From NCBI RefSeq assembly GCF_013753875.1, contig NZ_SMDS01000018.1:279359-343358 (forward strand): DNA of 64,000 nucleotides, read 5' to 3'. Below the pieces are notes generated by a model, which was not told where the DNA came from, made no database searches, and was given only the letters and a program-made list of their open reading frames with translations. Shown piece by piece: positions 33,119 through 44,724 of the stretch. Source of the DNA: Candidatus Pantoea persica. GTDB lineage: Bacteria; Pseudomonadota; Gammaproteobacteria; Enterobacterales; Enterobacteriaceae. Within the stretch, counting starts at the first letter, position 1. Each line of letters begins with the position of its first letter. Both the position numbers and the translations under genes were made by a program.

Positions 33119-34039
33119 ATGGAATGACTGAAAGGCGTGTCCATTTTCGCCAAAGTGGTTGAATTAGGCTCTTTTACCTCCGCCGCGCGCCAGCTTCACC
33201 TCAGCGTTTCGTCTATGAGTCAGATTGTAGCGAAACTGGAAGATGAGCTGCAGGTCAAGCTGCTGAACCGCAGTACCCGCAGCCTCGGCCTGACCGAAGC
33301 GGGCAAAATTTACTATCAGGGCTGTCGCCGCATGCTGGCGGAGGAGGCGACCCAGGTGCATGAACAGCTCTACGCCTTTAAAAATACGCCCATCGGCACG
33401 CTGTACATCGGCAGCTCCTCTACCATGGCGCAGAACGTGCTGGCAGAGATGACCAGCAATATGCTGCGTGAATATCCCGGGCTGAGCGTCAATCTGGTGG
33501 CGGGGATCCCGGCGCCCGATCTGATCGCCGACGGGCTGGACGTGGTGATCCGCGTCGGCGCGCTGAAGGACTCTAACCTCTTCTCTCGCTGCCTCGGCGC
33601 GATGCCGATGGTGGTATGCGCGGCGAAAAGCTATCTGCAACAGCACGGCGCGCCGGAAAAGCCGGCCGACATCGATAACTTCGCCTGGCTGGAATACAGC
33701 GTACGTCCCGACAATAAATTCGAGCTAATTGCGCCTGAGGGGCTGATAACGCGCCTGTCGCCGCAGGGCCGCTTCGTCACCAACGACTTGCTAACGCTGA
33801 TCCGCTGGCTGAAAGCGGGCAACGGCATCGCCTATGTGCCGATTATGTGGGTAATTGAGGAGATTAACGCGGGGGAGATCGACATTCTTTTTCCGCAGTA
33901 TCAATCGGAGCTGCGCCCGGTATATGCGCTCTATACCGAGAAAGATAAGCTGCCGCTGAAGGTGCAGGTCTGCATCGACTATCTCTCTGACTATTTCCGC
34001 CAGGTGGCGGAGCCGTACCAGCAGCACCGCATCAGCTGA
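33119..34039 (+). pseudogene. aaeR: aaeR, LysR-type activator of aaeXAB (TGA at codon 3; possible GTG restart at 33137)
   Basis: The family N-terminus (MERLKRMSVFAKVVE in E. coli) is written here as ATG GAA TGA CTG AAA GGC GTG TCC: codon 3, normally Arg, is TGA at 33125-33127. The rest of the frame is open for 300 codons from GTG 33137, which sits where the family has an internal Met. It includes the helix-turn-helix GSFTSAARQLHLSVSSMSQIVAKLEDEL and the effector-binding domain (GTLYIGSSSTMAQNVL, PAPDLIADGLDVVIRVGAL, TEKDKLPLKVQV). A restart at GTG would lose only six residues, but no good ribosome-binding site precedes it. The gene may thus be a very young pseudogene or an active gene with a moved start. 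Target: the divergent aaeXAB operon. Confidence 0.72.
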
Positions 34040-34126
34040 CGCGCACGGCGGGCGTTAGCACCCACCCGCGCAATCCCCGCTATCCGTGTCGGCGCGCTGT
34101 GATTCGCGCGTAAAAAGGCTCGCCTG

Positions 34127-35572
34127 TCAGGCGGTGCCGCCGATGGTGAGTTTATCTAGCTTCAGCGTGGGCTGGCCGACGCCGACCGGCACGCTCTGAC
34201 CCTCTTTGCCGCATACGCCGACCCCTTTATCCAGCGCCAGGTCGTCGCCCACCATCGAGATCTGCTGCATCGCCTCAATGCCGCAGCCAATCAGCGTGGC
34301 GCCCTTAACCGGCTTAGTCACTTTGCCCTTTTCAATCAGGTAGGCTTCCGAGGTAGAGAAGACGAACTTGCCGGAGGTAATATCGACCTGGCCGCCGCCG
34401 AAGTTCGGCGCGTAAAGGCCATATTCCACGCTCTCGATAATCTCCTGCGGCGTGGATTTGCCCGCCAGCATATAGGTATTGGTCATACGCGGCATCGGCA
34501 GATGCGCGTAGGATTCGCGGCGGCCGTTGCCGGTCGGCTCGACACCCATTAGGCGCGCGTTGAGCTTGTCCTGCATGTAGCTTTTCAGCACGCCGTTCTC
34601 GATCAAGACGTTGTACTGGCCCGGCACGCCCTCGTCATCCACTGCCAGTGAACCGCGCAGCCCCTCGATGGTGCCGTCATCCACAACGGTACAAAGTTCA
34701 GACGCCACCAGCTGGCCAATTTTGCCGCTGAATACCGAGGTTCCTCGCCGGTTGAAGTCGCCTTCCAGCCCGTGTCCGACCGCCTCATGCAGCAGCACGC
34801 CAGGCCAGCCCGCGCCCAGCACCACAGGCAGCGTGCCCGCCGGCGCCGCCACGGCGGAAAGGTTGACCAGCGCCATGCGCACCGCCTCTTTCGCCCAGGC
34901 GTCGGCGCGCACCTCGCCGTTCTCGTCGGCAAGGAAAAATTCGTAGCCGACGCGCGCGCCGCCGCCGCTTGAACCGCGCTCGCGCCTGCCCTGATCTTCC
35001 ACCAGCACGCTAATAGAAAGGCGTACCAGCGGACGCACGTCCGTCGCCAGCGTCCCGTCCGTGGCGACCACCAGCACCTGTTCGTAGACGCCGCTCAGGC
35101 TGGCGTTGACCTCCTGCACGCGCGCGTCCGCCGCGCGCGCCACTTTGTCTACTCGCTGCAGCAGGGCGATTTTGCCTTCGCACGTCAGGCTGTCAAGCGG
35201 TTTGACCGGTTGATAGAGCGCGCGGTGCATGACCGCCGACATGGTATGCGCCTTGCCGTTGCCCTGCTCGCGCACGATGCTGCGCGCCGCTTCCGCCGAC
35301 TGACGCAGCGCGTTCAGCGTGATCTGATCGGCGTAGGCGAAGCCGGTTTTCTCGCCGCTGACCGCGCGCACGCCGACGCCCTGATCAATATGCCAGGAGC
35401 CGTCTTTGATTATTTTGTCTTCCAGCACCCAGGATTCATGGACGCTGGACTGAAAATAGAGATCGGCATAATCCAGACGACGTTCTGAAAGCTGCCCTAA
35501 CAGGGAAAACAGGTCCTGCTGATTAATATTGTTAGCAGTTAGCAACTGCTCACTTACCAGGTTCAGAGTCAT
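34127..35572 (-). CDS. tldD: TldD, metalloprotease subunit
   Basis: A complete 481-residue TldD, partner of TldE/PmbA, which matures microcin B17 and degrades CcdA and unfolded peptides. The start [11 protein letters not shown] at 35572 gives the E. coli length; a Met one codon earlier is also possible. The metal site [11 protein letters not shown] lies near residue 262, with [16 protein letters not shown] around it, and the C-terminal [18 protein letters not shown] is conserved. It is transcribed after yhdP, as in E. coli, and is convergent with aaeR. Intact. Confidence 0.95.
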   Translation of the reverse strand: MTLNLVSEQLLTANNINQQDLFSLLGQLSERRLDYADLYFQSSVHESWVLEDKIIKDGSWHIDQGVGVRAVSGEKTGFAYADQITLNALRQSAEAARSIVREQGNGKAHTMSAVMHRALYQPVKPLDSLTCEGKIALLQRVDKVARAADARVQEVNASLSGVYEQVLVVATDGTLATDVRPLVRLSISVLVEDQGRRERGSSGGGARVGYEFFLADENGEVRADAWAKEAVRMALVNLSAVAAPAGTLPVVLGAGWPGVLLHEAVGHGLEGDFNRRGTSVFSGKIGQLVASELCTVVDDGTIEGLRGSLAVDDEGVPGQYNVLIENGVLKSYMQDKLNARLMGVEPTGNGRRESYAHLPMPRMTNTYMLAGKSTPQEIIESVEYGLYAPNFGGGQVDITSGKFVFSTSEAYLIEKGKVTKPVKGATLIGCGIEAMQQISMVGDDLALDKGVGVCGKEGQSVPVGVGQPTLKLDKLTIGGTA

Positions 35573-35625
35573 CATTTCTCGCTCGTTTTATGCTCGGATA
35601 ATGAGAGTGTCGCACTTATCCTGCG

Positions 35626-35645
35626 GCAGCGCCCTGGGGCGCTGC
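35626..35645 (-). other. GC-rich stem-loop between yhdP and tldD
   Basis: GCAGCGCCC and GGGCGCTGC pair perfectly over 9 bp with a 2-nt loop, 54 nt past the yhdP stop. There is no T-run on the minus strand. It may be an intercistronic processing hairpin rather than a terminator. Confidence 0.45.
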
Positions 35646-35698
35646 GCTGATAAAGCCAGATTTTATTAGCCTGCGGTAATTCCCCGGCGGCGTCAAAT

Positions 35699-38600
35699 TC
35701 ACTTCTTCTCTTCTTCTTCTTCGCGCGGCTTGCGTAGCACTTCGTTGATTTGCGGTTTGTCCAGCGGGCCGCTGATGTGATAGCGCAGCAGCGAAATTTT
35801 ATTCCAGAGCGGACCTAGCACCTTGCTGGCGGCGAACACCGCCGCGCCCACCACTGGATTAATGACAAAGGCGGTCGCCACACCGACAGAGGCGGAAATC
35901 TCTGGCGCCACCACCGCCTCCATATCAATAGTACGCTTCGCCAAATCAACCTTACCCTGCATGGCGATATCCGCTTCCAGCCCGTCGACCAACAGGTTAT
36001 CGGTGCGCATCACGCCGTTTTCAATCCAGGCGGTGCCGTTGATGGAGTCGAAATAGAAGCCGTCGTTGTTAAAGGCGTCGCTAAAGTCGAAGCGCAGCTT
36101 GCGCAGCAGCGCGTCGAAGCTGATCAGACGCAGCAGCTGTCCGGCCGCGCCGGTATTGACGTCGGCGATCTGTCCCTTGCCGAAGTGAGTCTTCAGCGTG
36201 CCGCTCAGCGTCTCTTCTGATAGCTGCCACGGCGCTGCACGCCAGTGCAGATCGTAATCGATGCGGAACGGCGCGTCGCGCAGCGGCGTATTGACGCCGA
36301 ACCAGTTAACCGCATTGTTGATATTGCCGCCGCTCAGCGTGCCTTTCAGCGAGGTGCGCGGTGCGTCGTCGCTATTGACCCACTCACCGGCGAGCTTCAG
36401 ACGCGTGCTGCCAATATCTACCGAGCCATTAGTGAGCGCTAACTTATCTCCTTTGGGCGTCAGTTCCGCCTGCATGCGGCCGAACTTCTGTCCGCGTAGC
36501 CAGCAGTCGGCGCAGCTCAGCTGCAGCGCTGGCCAGCCGCTAAAGTTGATATTGCCCGCCTGCTGCGTCGCGCCCGCGCCGTCGCCGCTCGGCCATTCAG
36601 GGTTGTAGTAGAGATAGTCGAGCGCCACGCGCCACGGCGCCTTTTCCTCCATTGTCAGCGTGCCACGAATTTCGTATCCCTTAACGCTGAGGCTGCGGCT
36701 ACCGTTCAGCCCCTGGCTGAGCGTGGCGTCAACGTCGTGCCACTGCTGCCCCGCCAGCGTCACGGCCGGGCTACGCAGGATGAAATCGCCCGGCAGCGCC
36801 GCGCCGCCTATCTGTGGCGCACCGCCCGCCGCCGCCAGCAGGCCCGCCCAGGCGTCGCCGTCCATCGCCGGCAGATTCAGCACCATGCCCGCCCTCTCCG
36901 GCAGGTCGGGCTTACTCTGCGCGTCGTTAAGCCAGATGCCGCGCTCGACGCGTAGCTGCGGCGTCAGAATCCAGCGGCTGTTAAAGCGATGATGCGCCGA
37001 CACGCTGCCGCTCAGCTCAAACTGCTGTAGATTGCCGCTGGCGTTGACCGCAATGGGCATAGCCTCGCCGCTGGCCTTATCCAGCGGCGCGGGTAAGCGA
37101 CTGCTTACTTCTTTCGCATCGCCTTTCAGGCTGACGTCGTAGCGCGCGCCGCCCTGATGCGGTAGCGTAATGTTGACGTCGCCCTGCCACGGCAGATGGC
37201 CGCCTAGCTGCTGGGCAAACTGCACAGGCAGCTGCGTCAGCTTCGCGGGCTGCCAGTCGCCGTCGAGCTTCACGCTGACTCCGAAATCCTGCGCATTCTC
37301 CTGGGTGGTGAAGCTGACGTTCACCGGCTGACCGAACCAGTTGCCCTGCAGCCTGTCGCTCTCCAAGTTGCCGTTGTTAAAGCGGAAGCACCCGGTGAGG
37401 TTGTTTATGGTGGTGCCGAGCGGTTTGATATGAAGCGCGTTGTTGTTCAGCTCCACGTTGCCGCTGGCGCACACCTGCTCGCCGTCAAGCGGAATGTCGA
37501 GCTTGAGATGACCCTGGGTTTTGCCCTTGATCTCCAGCGGCTCCAGCGCCGCGCCGAGCGAGCTTTTCAGCGGCGTATCCTGAAAATAACGCGCGATCTG
37601 ATCGCCGTTGCCGCGGATGTCGCCGTCAATCAGCAGCTTCTCTTTCAGGTAGTCGGGGATGGTCGCACTGAAGTCGCTGACCTCGACCTCATCCAGCTTA
37701 AAGCGCGACGCCGTCATCCACAGCCCGTCGTTGATGAAGTTAAGATCGATAGCCAGATCCGTTACGTCGGGCCAGTTGGGCTGGAAGGCGTAGGTCGCCT
37801 GGCGCAGCGGCACCCAGACCTGAAACATGCCGTCGTTGTGGCGGAACGGGAAAAGCTTCGGGTTTCCGGCAAACAGCAGCGTGGCGTTCTCGACCTCGCC
37901 ACCTTTAATGGCGCCGCTCAGGTAGCGGGTCAGCGCCTTGCCCATCAGCGGCTGCGGGAAGTAGCGCCAGGCGTCGCCGGCGTCGGTGACGCGAATACCG
38001 GCAAGAATATCGAGGCGCGGCTCGCGGCCGAGGTTCTGCTGATAGCGGAAATCGCCGCGCGCCCAGAGCGAACGCGCCTGCATGTCGAGGCCGCTGCCGT
38101 CCAGCGTCAGTCCGTTCTGATCGCGCAGCCAGCTTAGCGAGCCGTGCAGCTGGTGGATCTCCAGCGGCGCGTTGAACATCGCGCCGTAGGCGACGTCCGT
38201 GCGGCTCATCGCTACCTTGACCTGCCCGTTGCTTAGGCTGCCGCGCGCCTCGCCGTTAAGATGGCTGACGCCGGGCAACAGCTGCCAGGGCTGCCAGCTG
38301 AAGTCGCGCCACTTCACCTGCATGCGCGTCTGATCCGGCTGCGCCAGCGGGACATCTAGCGCCAGCCCCTCAACGGTGCCCTGCGGCTGAAGCGCGCGCC
38401 AGTTGTCAAACAGCGACGGTGACAGCTGCGCGAACAGCGGCACCAGCGGCGCGATGCGGTTAAGCGCCAGCTGCGTCGCCCTGACCCGCACTTCGCCCTG
38501 GCTGTCAGGGCCGAGCAGCTGCTTGTTTTCCGGCCGCCACAGCAGCGCAAAATGGCCCGCCGGCCAGGCTTCGCCGTCAGTGCTGAAGCGCGTCTGCGGC

Positions 38601-39499
38601 ACGTTGACCATCCAGCCGTTCTGATAGCGCGACAGATACGCGGTCAGGCCGTCGACCTGAAGATGATGGACGCCATCTTCTTCCTGCCAGCTGGCGCCGC
38701 TCTGGCGCAGCAGCAGATTGCCCGCGTAGAGATCGCCGTCGCGCAGGTTGACCCAGGCGGCCAGGCTAAAGCGCGCGCTGTCGAGTCGTGTGTTGTCGCG
38801 CATCCAGCGGCCGAGCCACGGGCGTACGTCGACATCGTCCGCCTGCATCCAGATGCGTCCGTCGTTGAGCAGCCCTTCGCTGTCATTGAGATCGAGCCGC
38901 ACCTGGACGATGCCGTGCTGGCCGGTAAAGCTGGGCAGGCTCACCTCGCTTTCCGCGCGGTGACGACTTTTTTCGTTCAGCCAAGTCAGTTTTGGGATTG
39001 CCAGCTCAGCGCGCTGGCCGGAAGGGGTGCGAAAGCCGATAGTGCTGTCGCGCAGATCGAAATGGTCGAACTGGCGCAGAAAAAGCTCGTTGATGCGGTC
39101 GGGCTTGAAGCTGTTTTTCTCGGCCTCGCTGGAAAAAAGCGCCCGATCGCTGTCGAGGTGCAGCTGCCAGAAGGTGAGATCGCGAAACTGCCAGCGCCAG
39201 TGCAGCAGCGACCGCCAGACGTCCAGCGCCAGATTGACGCGCGCGATAGTCAGCCTGCCGTTCTCTTGCATATCGACGCGCAGGTCGGCGATTTGCAGCT
39301 TCGGGCCGAAGTTTTCCCAGCGCCCCTGCAGCGAGTCGGCCGTCAAGCTGGCGCCGCTGGCGCGCGATACCGCCGTCAGGATCTCGCTGCGGTAGCTGTC
39401 GAGGTGCGGCATCACGAGACGCAGCGCACTCACCAGCAGCGCCACAATGACAATTGCTGTCGCAACCAGCAGTAACAAAATCCTCGGCAACCGCCTCAC
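35699..39499 (-). CDS. yhdP: YhdP, AsmA-like inter-membrane phospholipid transport protein
   Basis: A complete 1,266-residue protein, exactly the E. coli length. One N-terminal membrane helix (RILLLLVATAIVIVALLVSALRL, residues ~5-30) anchors it in the inner membrane. The rest is the long repeated beta-groove of the AsmA/VPS13-like family, with AsmA-like C-terminal part near LLRLISFDALLRKLRFDFSDAF and a hydrophobic stretch EISASVGVATAFVINPVVGAAVFAASKVLGPLW near the end. With TamB and YdbH it supplies phospholipids to the outer membrane. At 3.8 kb it is the longest intact gene here, and the lack of any lesion shows strong selection. It lies between rng and tldD. Confidence 0.94.
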   Translation of the reverse strand: MRRLPRILLLLVATAIVIVALLVSALRLVMPHLDSYRSEILTAVSRASGASLTADSLQGRWENFGPKLQIADLRVDMQENGRLTIARVNLALDVWRSLLHWRWQFRDLTFWQLHLDSDRALFSSEAEKNSFKPDRINELFLRQFDHFDLRDSTIGFRTPSGQRAELAIPKLTWLNEKSRHRAESEVSLPSFTGQHGIVQVRLDLNDSEGLLNDGRIWMQADDVDVRPWLGRWMRDNTRLDSARFSLAAWVNLRDGDLYAGNLLLRQSGASWQEEDGVHHLQVDGLTAYLSRYQNGWMVNVPQTRFSTDGEAWPAGHFALLWRPENKQLLGPDSQGEVRVRATQLALNRIAPLVPLFAQLSPSLFDNWRALQPQGTVEGLALDVPLAQPDQTRMQVKWRDFSWQPWQLLPGVSHLNGEARGSLSNGQVKVAMSRTDVAYGAMFNAPLEIHQLHGSLSWLRDQNGLTLDGSGLDMQARSLWARGDFRYQQNLGREPRLDILAGIRVTDAGDAWRYFPQPLMGKALTRYLSGAIKGGEVENATLLFAGNPKLFPFRHNDGMFQVWVPLRQATYAFQPNWPDVTDLAIDLNFINDGLWMTASRFKLDEVEVSDFSATIPDYLKEKLLIDGDIRGNGDQIARYFQDTPLKSSLGAALEPLEIKGKTQGHLKLDIPLDGEQVCASGNVELNNNALHIKPLGTTINNLTGCFRFNNGNLESDRLQGNWFGQPVNVSFTTQENAQDFGVSVKLDGDWQPAKLTQLPVQFAQQLGGHLPWQGDVNITLPHQGGARYDVSLKGDAKEVSSRLPAPLDKASGEAMPIAVNASGNLQQFELSGSVSAHHRFNSRWILTPQLRVERGIWLNDAQSKPDLPERAGMVLNLPAMDGDAWAGLLAAAGGAPQIGGAALPGDFILRSPAVTLAGQQWHDVDATLSQGLNGSRSLSVKGYEIRGTLTMEEKAPWRVALDYLYYNPEWPSGDGAGATQQAGNINFSGWPALQLSCADCWLRGQKFGRMQAELTPKGDKLALTNGSVDIGSTRLKLAGEWVNSDDAPRTSLKGTLSGGNINNAVNWFGVNTPLRDAPFRIDYDLHWRAAPWQLSEETLSGTLKTHFGKGQIADVNTGAAGQLLRLISFDALLRKLRFDFSDAFNNDGFYFDSINGTAWIENGVMRTDNLLVDGLEADIAMQGKVDLAKRTIDMEAVVAPEISASVGVATAFVINPVVGAAVFAASKVLGPLWNKISLLRYHISGPLDKPQINEVLRKPREEEEEKK

Positions 39500-39650
39500 A
39501 CACCTCTCCTTGTCTTCCGCGTTTTACGGATGGTTATCTCTCATACTCAACCCATTGCCAGACAATAATCGGTATGAACGCGCAGTTTACCCTAAGCAAG
39601 GTCGCTTTTTTAGCCCGGCGGGCAGCGATTCTGCTGACGCGCGACGGGAA

Positions 39651-41120
39651 TTACATCATGACGACGTCAAACTGCTCCTGGGTGTAGAGCGGTTCGACGT
39701 GCACTTTCACCTGCTTACCGACGAAAATCTCAACTTCCGCCAGCGCGTGCAACTCGTTGTTTTTCAGCGCTTCGCCCACCGCCGGCGAGACGTACACCAG
39801 GAAGCGGTCCGCGTCGTAGGCGTGGTGCACGCGCACGATTTCGCGCATGATTTCGTAGCACACCGTCTCCACAGTTTTCAGCGCGCCGCGGCCTTTACAC
39901 ACCGGGCAATCTTCGCAAAGCACATGTTCGATGCTTTCGCGCGTGCGCTTGCGCGTCATCTCCACCAGCCCCAGCGCCGAGAAGCCGTTGATGCCGGTCT
40001 TGACACGATCTTTGCTGAGCGCCGCCTCCAGCGAGTGCAGCACGCGGCGCCGGTGCTCGTCATTGCTCATATCAATAAAGTCGATGATGATAATGCCGCC
40101 GAGGTTGCGTAAGCGAAGCTGGCGCGCAATCGCCTGCGTCGCTTCGACATTGGTGTTGAAGACAGTTTCGTCGAGATTGCGATGGCCGACAAAGGCGCCG
40201 GTGTTGATGTCAATGGTGGTCATCGCTTCGGTCTGGTCGATAATCAGGTAGCCGCCCGACTTCAGTTCGACCTTGCGATCCAGCGAACGCTGGATCTCGT
40301 TTTCCACATCAAACAGATCGAAAATCGGCAGCTTGCCGGCGTAAAGCTCCAGCTTGTCCGCCATCTCAGGAATATATCCGCGCGTAAACTCTACCAGCAG
40401 CTCGCAAGTGAGGCGCGAGTCGACGCGGATGCGATCCAGCGACGCGCCGGCGAAATCGCGCAGGATGCGCTGCGCCAGCGCCAGCTCGCAATAAAGCAGA
40501 CAGCGGGTCTGGTTGCGCTTTTTGCGCTCGGTGACTTTAGTCCAGAGATGCTTAAGGAAGGCGGCGTCCTGAGCCAACTCCTCTTCGCCGATGCCTTCCG
40601 CCGCGGTGCGAATGATAAAGCCGCCGAGATCGTCGCAGTAGTCCGCCACCACCGCCTTGAGGCTTTCGCGCTCGCTTTTGCTTTCGATACGCTGGGAAAC
40701 GCCGACGTGCGAGGCGCCGGGCATAAACACCAGATAGCGCGACGGCAGCATGATGTCAGTGGTGAGGCGCGCGCCTTTCGTGCCGAGTGAATCTTTCACC
40801 ACCTGCACCATCAGATCCTGGCCCTGACGCACCAGCTTGGCGATATCGCGCACGATAAAGTTTTTATTCTCCTCGCCGCCGACGCATTCGGTGTGTAGCA
40901 TGATATCCGAAGCGTGCAGAAAGGCGGCCTTTTCCAGCCCGATATCGACAAACGCCGCCTGCATGCCGGGCAGCACGCGGCTGACTCGGCCTTTGTAAAT
41001 ATTGCCGACGATGCCGCGCCGCGTCTCGCGCTCGATGTGGATTTCCTGCAGGATGCCGCCGTCGATATAGGCCACGCGCGTCTCAGAAGGCGTAACGTTG
41101 ACTAGTAATTCAGCCGTCAT
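39651..41120 (-). CDS. rng: ribonuclease G
   Basis: A complete 489-residue RNase G, the E. coli length. RNase G matures the 5' end of 16S rRNA and cuts some mRNAs. The S1 domain (~35-125) contains [26 protein letters not shown]. The catalytic Mg-binding Asp residues are in [13 protein letters not shown] and [15 protein letters not shown], and the zinc-link CPVCKGRG is near residue 405. It overlaps the 3' end of maf by 11 nt, as in E. coli. Intact. Confidence 0.96.
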   Translation of the reverse strand: MTAELLVNVTPSETRVAYIDGGILQEIHIERETRRGIVGNIYKGRVSRVLPGMQAAFVDIGLEKAAFLHASDIMLHTECVGGEENKNFIVRDIAKLVRQGQDLMVQVVKDSLGTKGARLTTDIMLPSRYLVFMPGASHVGVSQRIESKSERESLKAVVADYCDDLGGFIIRTAAEGIGEEELAQDAAFLKHLWTKVTERKKRNQTRCLLYCELALAQRILRDFAGASLDRIRVDSRLTCELLVEFTRGYIPEMADKLELYAGKLPIFDLFDVENEIQRSLDRKVELKSGGYLIIDQTEAMTTIDINTGAFVGHRNLDETVFNTNVEATQAIARQLRLRNLGGIIIIDFIDMSNDEHRRRVLHSLEAALSKDRVKTGINGFSALGLVEMTRKRTRESIEHVLCEDCPVCKGRGALKTVETVCYEIMREIVRVHHAYDADRFLVYVSPAVGEALKNNELHALAEVEIFVGKQVKVHVEPLYTQEQFDVVMM

Positions 41121-41748
41121 GTGATCCCCTTACGGCACGCAGTGACTGAAAGTGGCTGAGCAACTCATCCGTTTCAACCAACGGCAATCCGACCACCGCG
41201 TGATAGCTTCCATTAATTTTGCGGACAAATTTGCCGCCAGCGCCCTGAATACCGTAGGCACCAGCTTTGTCCATCGGCTCGCCGGTGGTGATATAGTGGG
41301 CAATACCCTCGGCGCTGAACAGGCGAAACGTCACTTCGGTTGTCACCACGGAGTCGAGCGAACCCGCGCGATCGGCGATCGCCACGGCGGTCATTACCTG
41401 ATGCGTCTGACCAGAGAGGCGTGCCAGCATCTCGGCGGCATGGGCGGCGTCGCACGGCTTTTCCAGCACGTCGCCGTCGAGCACTACGATGGTATCCGCG
41501 CCGAGCACCGGCAAATCGCGTTAGGCCACGGCAACGCCCGCGCGCGCCTTCTCGTTCCCCGGACAGCGCACATAGCTTTCGGTGGCTTCGCCGGGACGAC
41601 GCTGCTCTTCTACATCGGTAATGGAGACGCTCAAACCGCAGACCAAGCTGCGTCAGCAGTTCACGACGGCGAGCCAGAAGCCAGAAGCCAGAAGCCAGAA
41701 GCCAGAAGCCAGAAGCCAGAAGCCAGAAGCCAGAAAGAAGGATAGCAT
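41110..41748 (-). pseudogene. yhdE: maf/yhdE, nucleoside-triphosphate pyrophosphatase (repeat expansion, frameshifts, TAA)
   Basis: Maf-family YhdE hydrolyses dTTP, UTP and modified pyrimidine nucleotides to monophosphates. From ATG 41748 it reads MLSFFLASG, which the family continues with SPRRRELL. Here the LASG codons sit in a 7-bp unit repeated nine times (41673-41735), and the extra copies break the frame. After the repeat the DNA still encodes RRRELLTQLG, then shifts again near 41630 (SITDVEEQRRPGEA), and is stopped by TAA at 41521-41523 where the family has Gln. From there the frame is open and conserved ([51 protein letters not shown]) to 41110. With at least three lesions the gene is dead. 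It lies between mreD and rng as in E. coli. Confidence 0.9.
41673..41735. repeat. 7-bp tandem repeat, nine exact copies, in the start of maf/yhdE
   Basis: The unit GCCAGAA (TTCTGGC on the coding strand) is repeated nine times without a mismatch over 63 bp. Two adjacent copies are what the normal codons for Phe/Leu-Leu-Ala-Ser-Gly at the maf N-terminus would give, so the array appears to have grown from the gene's own sequence by slippage. Because 7 is not a multiple of 3, each change in copy number shifts the reading frame. Confidence 0.95.
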
Positions 41749-41755
41749 AAATTCC

Positions 41756-42244
41756 TTAATGAATAGCGAACTGACGGCGAATCTTTCTCATCAATAAGAA
41801 TAGCCAGGGCCAGAGAATACCGTCGATGACGCTGCTCCAGAAAATTTCTGGGCGAAATGAGACATTGATCACCAGGAATTCCGCCCAGAAGACAATGACA
41901 TCCATCGCCAGCGACAGCACCATCACCATAAGCGCCTGCTGCCACAACGCTAAATTGCGGAAAAGCTGGAATTTAAACGCTACCAGGTAGGCGATAATAC
42001 TGAGCGCCAGCGCGCGGACGCCGAGCATTGCTCCGGCGATCAGATCCATCACGGCGCCGAGCACAAAGCCGGAGCCGACGTTGACGCGATGCGGCAGCGC
42101 CAGCACCCAGTAAATCAGGATAAGCAAGATCCATGAAGGCCGGAACATCAGAATCTGTTCCGGCCAGGGCATGATCTGCAGCACAAGGGCGACAAGGAAG
42201 GAGAGCCAGATAACCCAACGCCCCTGGCTGCGGTATCGACTCAA
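41756..42244 (-). CDS. mreD: rod shape-determining protein MreD
   Basis: A complete 162-residue inner-membrane protein of the elongasome, with about five hydrophobic segments. Family features include the starting [27 protein letters not shown] and the [18 protein letters not shown] region. It overlaps the end of mreC by 4 nt and is followed after 8 nt by the start of the broken maf gene. It works with MreC, MreB, RodZ, PBP2 and RodA in lateral wall growth. Intact. Confidence 0.94.
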   Translation of the reverse strand: MSRYRSQGRWVIWLSFLVALVLQIMPWPEQILMFRPSWILLILIYWVLALPHRVNVGSGFVLGAVMDLIAGAMLGVRALALSIIAYLVAFKFQLFRNLALWQQALMVMVLSLAMDVIVFWAEFLVINVSFRPEIFWSSVIDGILWPWLFLLMRKIRRQFAIH

Positions 42245-43236
42245 GGCTGGCCTCTGCGCGCATTGGCTGGCGCGCTCTGCGCGCCGTTTCCGCTACTGGC
42301 GGGCGCGGGCGGCCCCATTTCGCCAGCTGGCGGCAGCACCTGCGGCATCATCTGCATCAGGCGCTCGTTGGCGACGCGGTGCACTTCATCCGGCGCCATC
42401 GGCATATCGCCGTTTTTGTCTGCGCCCCACAGCAGCAGCAGATAGCGCAGGCGTTGCAGACCGGCGGTCGGACGCGCCTGAATCACGGTATAGGCGCGCT
42501 GCGTATCGACCTTCACGGAGGAGACCACCGCTACCGGATAGCCTTCCGGGAAGCGGCCGCCGAGACCAGAGGTCACCAGCATATCGCCGACGCGAATATC
42601 GGTGTTGCCTGGCAGATGCTCAAGCTGCAGATTTTCCGTGCAGCCGTTGCCCGCGGCGATAACGCGAATGTCATTGCGCAGAACCTGGATCGGCAGCGCA
42701 TGGGAGGCGTCGCAAATCAGCAGGACGCGACTGGTGACCTGACCAACCGCGATTACCTGGCCGACTACGCCTTTGTCGCTGATGACCGGCTGGCCCTCGT
42801 AGACACCGTTGACGCTGCCCTTGTCGATCACTACCTGATCGGTATAGGGATCGGTGCCAGTGGAGATCACCTGCATCACCATTTTTTGCTCATCCTGACG
42901 CAGCGGCGAACCCAGCAGTTCGCGCAGGCGTGCGTTTTCCTGCTTGTATTGCCCCAGCATCAGCAGGTCGCTGTTTTTCAGGAAAAGCTCGCGGCGCAGG
43001 GCTTTGTTTTCCAGCTCGAGCTGCTGGCGCGACGCCAGCGAACCGGAAATACCGTCAAGGATCTGTCTCGGGCCGTTGGCCAAGAAATAAAACGGGCTGA
43101 CCGATGTGTCCAGATAATTGCGAATTTGGGTAAATGACCCCATGCGGCTATCGGCGATGATAATCGCAATGGCGACGATCACCGCCAAAAACAGGCGCAA
43201 CTGCAGGGAAGGTCCCCTGCTAAAAATCGGCTTCAT
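42241..43236 (-). CDS. mreC: rod shape-determining protein MreC
   Basis: A 331-residue bitopic protein. The start [25 protein letters not shown] at 43236 is the family start; codons further upstream lack resemblance. There is one membrane helix (~12-30), a periplasmic coiled coil (~70-110, [22 protein letters not shown]), then the beta-barrel core ([59 protein letters not shown]) and a Pro/Ala-rich tail. It bridges cytoplasmic MreB to periplasmic PBP2. It is in the mreBCD order found in E. coli. Intact. Confidence 0.95.
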   Translation of the reverse strand: MKPIFSRGPSLQLRLFLAVIVAIAIIIADSRMGSFTQIRNYLDTSVSPFYFLANGPRQILDGISGSLASRQQLELENKALRRELFLKNSDLLMLGQYKQENARLRELLGSPLRQDEQKMVMQVISTGTDPYTDQVVIDKGSVNGVYEGQPVISDKGVVGQVIAVGQVTSRVLLICDASHALPIQVLRNDIRVIAAGNGCTENLQLEHLPGNTDIRVGDMLVTSGLGGRFPEGYPVAVVSSVKVDTQRAYTVIQARPTAGLQRLRYLLLLWGADKNGDMPMAPDEVHRVANERLMQMMPQVLPPAGEMGPPAPASSGNGAQSAPANARRGQP

Positions 43237-43384
43237 ATATTCTGCCTGTTCCTCGACAACAGGTAAGGATGCACAGCCTTGCGCCGCACTTCCCAAGGCT
43301 GGACGCCTGACACCAACGCACGCGGCGTCAGCTTCCACGCGACTCCCTGCGCATTTCGGTTCAAGCCACAGCCGATTGAGGCGA

Positions 43385-44479
<1,095 letters not shown>

Positions 44480-44724
44480 TTACCAACCACGCGAAGCCGC
44501 CACAAGGCGCAAAAACGTTCTGCTTCGGTGAAAAAATAGACCAAATTGGCTTTGGACGATTGTCAATAAGAAATGATATAATTGGAATAGCGCCTTTATC
44601 CCATTCTAACGGCCGCCACGGCGCTTTTTGGAATAAAATTTAACATTTCCGCTGGCGAATTTTGCCGATAACGCGCCGCGTTTTGCTCAAAAGCGCGGCC
44701 GTTGTCCGAGAACCGCCAGACTGA

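Noticed and set aside
41673..41735. The heptamer array as a CRISPR or iteron origin
   Set aside because: There are no spacers, the unit is only 7 bp, and it matches the maf coding sequence; it is a slippage expansion.
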